Assembly (NCBI GenBank): GCA_037039685.1
Contig: JAWNGF010000012.1
Span: 1,727,328-1,791,327, forward strand
DNA: 64,000 nt
Source of the DNA: Ceratobasidium sp. AG-K
Lineage: Eukaryota > Basidiomycota > Agaricomycetes > Cantharellales > Ceratobasidiaceae
Direction: 5' to 3'
The notes under the pieces were generated by a model. It was not told the DNA's origin. It worked only from the letters and a program-made list of their open reading frames with translations, and did no database searches. Of the stretch, positions 57,844 to 64,000 are shown one piece after another; within the stretch, counting starts at the first letter, position 1, and each line of letters starts with the position of its first letter. The translations under genes were made by a program, and so were the position numbers.

Positions 57844-59780
57844 ATGATAATTAAAGACCCAAATAGCTTAGCTGATGTACCCGACCAAACTGGTTCAATG
57901 GACTTCAGTCATAATCCTGAAGCAGCCGCGCACGCGGATATTTCTACTCCTGAGCAACTAGATGAATGGACTGACGTGAACCCAATTCCTATGTTTACTG
58001 CGCCAGACAACCCGTGGGTTTTATTTACAAGTGTCTTCACGCATGCATGACAGCTGAGGCTTCCGACAACCAAGAGCGCACTCAAACGACCCAGCAAACC
58101 AATAGCCACAATCCTCCTTATTGGGGAAACCGGGACTGGCAAAACTACATTTATGTCTCTGCTAGTCAACCTATTCCAAGGCAGATCCATCTTCGAGCTA
58201 AAAGATGTGCATAACGAGAGCAGCGAGTCTGGACTCAGCAAAACTCAAAGCCAAACAACCTCCGCTACACTATACACCGTAACGACATCAGACGGCTTCA
58301 TCCTCAACATTCTCGACACCCCTGGCTTGGCCGACACGCGTGGAATCGATCAGGACAATCAACACAAGGCAGAGATCAACCGGGCCATCAAGGAGTTTGT
58401 TACTTCGATTGACGCGGTTATTATCATGGCCAACGGCACTGTTCAGCGACTGTCTGTAGCGACTGACTACACTCTCAACGTTATCGCCACTATGTTTCCC
58501 CATTCCATCATCGATAACATTGGGCTGGTGCTCACAAACTCTGACCCGCTTTCCCTGAACTTTCAAAGGGAAAGCCTTCCTCCTAGCTTGAGGGAATGCC
58601 CATACTGGGTCATTCAAAATCCCCTCGCTTTAGCTAAAAAGTATCGATCGGAGACAACTAAATTCGTACCGGGGCCCATGCTTGAGACCATGAAGGGAAA
58701 ACTTGAGACGGGTTACCGTGAAGCTGTTTCCACACTCGACCTCTGGCTGCACTGGCTTGACCAACGCGAGGCCAGGCCGACCAGGGAGATCAACGACCTT
58801 TATGAGAAATCAATCCACATCGAGTCTAGGGTCGGGGTGGCTTTGTCGCATATTACATCCCTGGCCGAGAAACGCACCGAGTGGGAGAGAATATCGACCG
58901 AGTTGAACTCGGCCACTGCGGTGAGCCTATTATTGCGTCCAGGGGTCGGTCCTATTTAACTTACGCGTTTGATAAATAGGCTAGAGAGGATATAGAAGCG
59001 TCAATTGCTGAACAACAAGCGGCCTCCCGCTGGGAACTCCAAGAAACCGAGGGCAAAAACCTGATATGTATGCAGGAGGGTTGTCATCATAATTGCGAGT
59101 CCCCCTCGCTGAGGCGTATTCTCGAGGCCAAACCATGGACATACAGCTGGATGTGCTTGCACGTAGTGGGGGCAACTGCTGCATCCGCCCTAACCTTGAA
59201 TGAAATTGGATGGATGGCTGCCTGTGCGGCGGGAGTAGCAACAACAGCAGGCGTGGCCGGGCTGGTAGGGGTAGGGCTCCGGTGGTTCTCGGGCTCGTCG
59301 CTGGCGAGGTGCGATACATGTGCCCATACGGTCCTACAGCACCGCCTCTATAGGCTGACGCGTGTTGAGATCCGTGGTGAAGTAGGCCAGGAGACGCAAC
59401 GGAGGTTTGCAGACGCACAAACAACGGAGGAGACGCTAAGAATTGCCAAGGAGACCGTGCAGGGGGAGCTCCACAGGATCCAAGTCCAAACGGAAAAGGT
59501 TCAAGCTACTCTTCGCAATCTGATTGACCAGTACAATCAGATCTCCCTCAATGGCAATTTCGTAGGGCACATTCGCTCAGTCATCGATATTCTCGAGCTC
59601 CGCGAACAAGATCTACGGCTCAAACCTGGCACCGAAGCCGAGTTGGAGGTCATTGCCGAGAGTATAGGAAAGCTCAAGGAAAAGATGAAGTTCTTGGAGG
59701 AACAAACTAAGGTGGCCGCGGGAGTTAACTGGAGAACTGTGACTCATGGGAATGGTTTTTTCGGTGACTTCCCTCCCTGA
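57844..59780 (+). CDS. Large TRAFAC/AIG1-related GTPase with Cys/His module and membrane hairpin, copy 2
   Basis: Exons 57844-58017, 58054-58920 (or starting 58075), 58980-59780; about 613 aa. Same architecture as copy 1: GETGTGKTT, DTPGLADTRG, VLTNSDP at G4, REARPTREINDLYEKS, MQEGCHHNC, an Ala/Gly/Val-rich membrane hairpin, CDTCAHTVLQH, and a coiled coil ending in FNGNFVGH-like sequence (here LNGNFVGHIRSVIDILEL). The G domain is nearly identical to copy 1 between DGF and NGTVQRLS; the N-terminal 55 residues and the membrane helices are more diverged. Both introns are at the same places as in copy 1, so it arose by DNA duplication. Confidence 0.82.
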
Positions 59781-60229
59781 TTCGACTTGTTGAGCATGTC
59801 AAAGCTAGTTAATGTTTCAGTTACTCATATGTGTATCGTATGGCCAGCCAAGTCTCCCCCATCGATCGGTTAAACATTTTCAGTTTGGCTTATTAGATAA
59901 TGTGTGAAATGTGATGGCGCGGCGAGAATCGCACTATATGAGACCGGGTCTGTCGACTGAAGCCTTCACGAGTACCCACAGGAAGAATTCACGGCAGAAT
60001 ATGCTGCGTAGTACGGCCATGGGACGTGCTTAATATCCCGCGTATTCGATTTTATTTGAAGCAATCTATAAATTGACACGAGATAATAAGTTATGGCTTT
60101 TATCTTCCTTGTGCTTCGGGACGGCGCCCAACCGGGGGTGCGCTGATAGCGCGATCAGGGTCCGCGCCGGAATGAGCTTGTGGCTGTGCCAAATTTTGTT
60201 GTGGTCTTGATCAGTTCTCGACCTCGACG
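59781..60229 (+). other. Intergenic region
   Basis: Between copy 2 and BMS1; no supported frame. It holds the BMS1 promoter. Confidence 0.35.
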
Positions 60230-63200
60230 ATGGACGACAAGCCACACAAGGCGCACCACGCATCGCAATCGGGTGCCAAGGCGGAGAAGAAGGCAAAGTC
60301 CAAAGGCAAAGGCAAGGCAGATCATGGCAAGGGGTATAATGAAAAGGTGAGTTGGTCGAGTTTGTGCAGCAGGCTGAGCTCATTCGGTCGCAGGCGTTTG
60401 CTCCCAAATCAGGCCGAAATGCCGACAGACAGGGCCGACGAGCAGCTGAGAAGGACCAGACTCGTTTGCATGTGCCACTTGTCAACAGAACTCCTGATGA
60501 CGAACCTCCGCCGGTTATCGTTGCAATTGTCGGGCCACCGGGGGTATGTTCGGTGCATTGGAGAAACAATCACGCTGACAGTGACATAGGTTGGAAAAAC
60601 GACACTAGTCAAGAGCTTGGTAAAGCGCTACACTAAACACACCTTGTCAGAAGTCAAGGGGCCTATCACCGTCGTCACTGGTACGTTAAGCCGTGCTTCT
60701 GGCCTGACCTCGCTCACGTTTCGCTAGGGAAGAAACGTCGGTTAACATTTATCGAATGCAACAACGACCTCAACTCGATGATCGACGTTGGCAAAATCGC
60801 CGACCTTGTCCTACTTATGATTGACGGCAGCTTTGGCTTTGAAATGGTTCGTGCCTTGCTCCCTTCTCTCTCGGCGCGCTTACATTCTTGATAGGAAACG
60901 TTCGAATTCCTAAACATCCTTCAAGCCCATGGCTTTCCTAAAGTCATCGGCGTCCTCACTCATCTCGATCTGATCAAGAAACTCCATACCCAACGCGAAA
61001 CCAAAAAGCAACTAAAAAAGAGGTTCTGGGCCGAGATCTACCAGGGTGCCAAGCTATTCTACCTCTCAGGCGTACTCAATGGGCGGTACCCGGACACCGA
61101 GATTCAAAACCTGTCTCGGTTCATTTCGGTCATGAAATTTCGTCCATTGGTCTTCCGAAACTCTCATCCTTACGTGCTCGCCGACCGGATACAAGACTTG
61201 ACACCGCGTGAGACGGTTAGGAAAACTCCTGCAGTTGATCGGACAGTGACGGTATACGGCTATCTTCGTGGCACGAACCTTCGCGAAAGCACCAAGGTTC
61301 ACATACCCGGCGCAGGTGACCTCGCAATCAAATCAATCACACGCCTAGCGGACCCTTGCCCTCTTCCCACTGCAGACAGCGAGAAACGCCGCAAACTTAG
61401 CGAAAAGCAAAAGCTTATCCATGCGCCGATGAGCGATGTGGGTGGCGTGATGTACGACAAAGATGCGGTGTATATCAATGTTCCGGGGAACTTCACAAGG
61501 GGCGAAGATTCAGGTGAGTGTAGAACCCGGGATAAATTTGGTGGTACTTAATGCGTCTCCAGGTCCTCAAGGAGAAGGAGAACGGATGGTTATGGATTTG
61601 CAAGACGTAACTCATACATTGGCGGACCAACTCTCTCAAAGCCACATTCGCCTCCTGGGCACATCGACCGCTCCCCTTCAAGTCAACGGCGACGACGCTC
61701 TTTCTGATGACGATAGCGCGAGCGAAGGAGAGTGGTCTGATGAGGAGTCAGATGGCTCTGGCCCGACTCTCAGTCAGATGACGAGGACACTGATCCTGTC
61801 GCTCCTGGTTCTGGAGACCGTGGTCGGACGACACCCCGCCAACCACGTTCCATAAATAATTTGGGCTCATCTCGCGAGACGGCCGGGAACGTATTGAGTA
61901 TGCAGAGAGTGACTCGGAACTGGGCGATGGGTTTGGCGAGGGTCTGGAGCAGGATGAGGAGGGGCTGGATTTGGGAGACGAGGATGGGTCAGATGACGAT
62001 ATCGAGGAGGGAGAAGAAGTTGGGTCTGAGGACGAGGAAGCGCCACGATGGAAATCGAACCTCGCCTCTCGCGCGGAACGCTCATTCCGCACACGACGCA
62101 AGGACTGGACGCGGCTTATCTACAGTTCAAACCTAACCCCTCAACAAGTTGTTTTTGGAGAGGCCGCGGCCGGCCGTCCGGCTCAGCACCCCAGGACGAG
62201 GACGAGACGACGTTATCACGGTCAAACGCCAAGCTGTACAAGGGGAGGAGGTATTCGACCGATAGACCAAGGAAGCCACTGACAGCAAGGCGTTATCGGC
62301 GTGGGAGGACGAAGAGATGCTCGACTCGAACGCCCACTTGTTCATCACGGGCGAGTCTAAACCCAAGACCGAGGGACAAGACGAAAACGGAGACCCGTAC
62401 GAGGACGATGCCGATGAGGGGTGGGTTCGAGGATCTCGAAGCCCCAGCTGAAGACTCCGAGGCCGCTTGTGCAACAGCCCTCGCGGCTAAAAAGGAGGCG
62501 CTCAAGCGGAATTTCGACGAGCAATACGACGACCCGGACGAGGACCCGACGGCCAATATGGACTTTTACGATCAGAAGAAGGATGAAAATCGCGCGCCAA
62601 CTTGGCTCTCAACCGTGCCGAGTTTCAGAACATGGATGAGGAATCTCGTGCTCTGGTTGAAGGCCATCGGGCGGGAGCTTACGTGCGCATCGAGCTCGAT
62701 AACGTCCCTTGCGAATTGATCGACAACTTTGATCCCGCATTTCCTATCGTGGTTGGAGGCCTCCTCCCTGCGGAAGAGCGATTCGGCTTTGTCCAAGTTC
62801 GAATCAAGCGACACAGGTGGTATACTCGCACTCTCAAGACCAACGACCCGCTCATCTTCTCCATTGGGTGGCGCCGATTCCAGTCTTTGCCGATTTACTC
62901 TCTCGACGATCATAGCATTCGCATGCGCATGCTCAAGTATACCCCTGAACATATGCATTGTTATGCTACATTCTACGGCCCAGTCTCATTGCCTGGCACT
63001 GGTTTCTGCGCATTCAATTCGCTCAATGGCAGCGCACCTGGGTTCCGTGTCTCGGCGAGTGGAGTAGTACTTGATATCGACCGCTCGGTCACAATTGTCA
63101 AGAAGCTAAAGCTCACAGGCACCCCATACAAGATTTTCAAGAACACGGCATTTATCAAGGATATGTTTTCAACTCAGCGCTCGAGGTGGCCAAGTTTGAG

Positions 63201-63960
63201 GGTGCGAATATTCGCACAGTCTCTGGTATTCGAGGCCAAATTAAGAAGGCTCAGGCGAACCGGATGGGGCATTCCGTGCTACATTTGAAGACAAGGTGTT
63301 GATGAGTGGTGGGGTTTCCAGTTGCGTTGAATTAAAAATATCTGGCTGAATTTCGTTCAGATATTGTGTTCCTACGTGCCTGGTACTCGATCTTGCCTCG
63401 CAAGTTCCTATAAACCCGGTTACATCGCTACTCCTGGCGGACAAGGATCGGTGGCAGGGATGCGACTAACCGGACAAGTACGCAGAGGCCGAGGGATTAC
63501 AGACCCCGCTCGCTGTCAACTTCTACATACAATGGAGGTTCGTCTGTACTTGACTTTCTTCCTACGTAGCCTCAAATGATTTTAGGCATGTGGTAGCTCG
63601 ACCCATCACGGCGCTTCAATCCACTAAAATTTACCCCGCAAAGCTTCAAGCCGACCTTCCATACGCATCCAAGACCAGCCATCAACCGCCCCCAAAGACC
63701 ACCCTATTACATGCAGCAGAAACGGGCTGATAGTGTAAGGAGCCAGAGGAACGCAGAGGCCCTCAGCCTCATTCAACCAAATTACGTGTCTCGTGCGCAA
63801 GGCTCAAGTGATTCGGCGAGAGAGCACAGCAGGCGAGCGCCCCGCGGCACATCCGTACCACGCTCCGAAACAGAGGCAAGCGCCAACGGCAGGACAAGCG
63901 CACGGAGGAGCGTAGTAAGGCGTCCAAGCGAGTTGCTTTCCAACACCGCCCGTGAGCCTG
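60230..63960 (+). pseudogene. BMS1: BMS1 ribosome-biogenesis GTPase, frameshifted second half
   Basis: Exons 60230-60346, 60394-60543, 60590-60680, 60728-60846, 60895-61513 and 61563 onward are clean. They encode the basic N terminus (DDKPHKAHHASQSGAKAEKK), VGPPGVGKTTLVKSLV, GPITVVTGKKRR, ECNNDLNSMIDVGKIADLVL, THLDLIKK, and RPLVFRNSHPYVLADRIQDL. BMS1 acts in the nucleolus in 40S/U3 processing and is essential in yeast. From about 61763 the acidic linker and C-terminal domain ([59 protein letters not shown]) are all present but spread over three frames, with shifts near 61763, 61880, 62170, 62247, 62418, 62595, 63163 and 63255 and an intron-like gap at 63310-63359. Either a decayed allele or indel errors near the window end. 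Confidence 0.85.
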
Positions 63961-64000
63961 AGCGGTCGGGTGGTTGACGCGTACCGAACCTGGCGCGGCG

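Noticed and set aside
58054..58075. Alternative 3' splice site in GTPase copy 2
   Set aside because: Both 58054 and 58075 keep the frame; the first was used because it follows a clear CAG, but the choice does not affect the domain content.
1..64000. CRISPR arrays, tRNA or rRNA genes
   Set aside because: No regularly spaced short repeats, tRNA-like foldable box A/B segments or rRNA stretches were recognised in reading; a tRNAscan run would settle the tRNA point.

Overview
The window looks like nuclear DNA of a basidiomycete fungus, most likely Agaricomycetes close to Rhizoctonia/Ceratobasidium. This is inferred from gene style (many 45-60 nt GT-AG introns, a secreted fungal GH131-CBM1 enzyme), from Ty3/gypsy chromoviruses and Tnp2/pogo-type transposases of the kind common in that group, and from conserved fungal housekeeping genes. 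No database search was possible.

The left part (about 1-35.5 kb) is a transposon island with nested insertions. A solo LTR sits inside another solo LTR (53-1046). A relic gag-protease lies at 1.3-2.5 kb. A decayed pogo/Fot1-type transposase is split by a nearly intact chromovirus, element 1 (3301-10518; 454-bp LTRs, TSD TGATG). A minus-strand element 2 (11611-18556; 416-bp LTRs, TSD GGGAG) interrupts a second transposase relic. A 5'-truncated element 3 (about 20.3-23.9 kb), two LTR-like units and a large decayed Tnp2-type transposon (about 26.5-33.4 kb, minus) follow. The island ends in a nearly perfect 879-bp foldback (34615-35493). Both LTR elements carry a 12-nt sequence 33 nt downstream of the TATA start that is exactly complementary to the primer-binding site, the hallmark of Tf1-type self-priming.

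The right part (about 35.5-64 kb) is CpG-rich host DNA. In order: a secreted GH131-CBM1 glycan hydrolase; a VNX1-type vacuolar cation/H+ exchanger; a small membrane protein; a membrane-anchored Cu/Zn superoxide dismutase; a Ser/Thr kinase; an SMP-30/lactonase-like protein convergent with a small beta-trefoil-like gene; a tandem pair of large TRAFAC-type GTPases (plus a decayed third copy); and BMS1, a ribosome-biogenesis GTPase whose second half carries many frameshifts.

The most unusual items are the tandem GTPases, in which a two-helix membrane segment lies inside a conserved Cys/His module; the self-priming geometry shared by unrelated LTRs; a candidate -1 frameshift signal and an extra third ORF in element 1; and the foldback exactly at the edge between transposon island and gene-rich DNA. 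Exon boundaries were placed by hand from GT/AG sites, reading-frame continuity and family resemblance.
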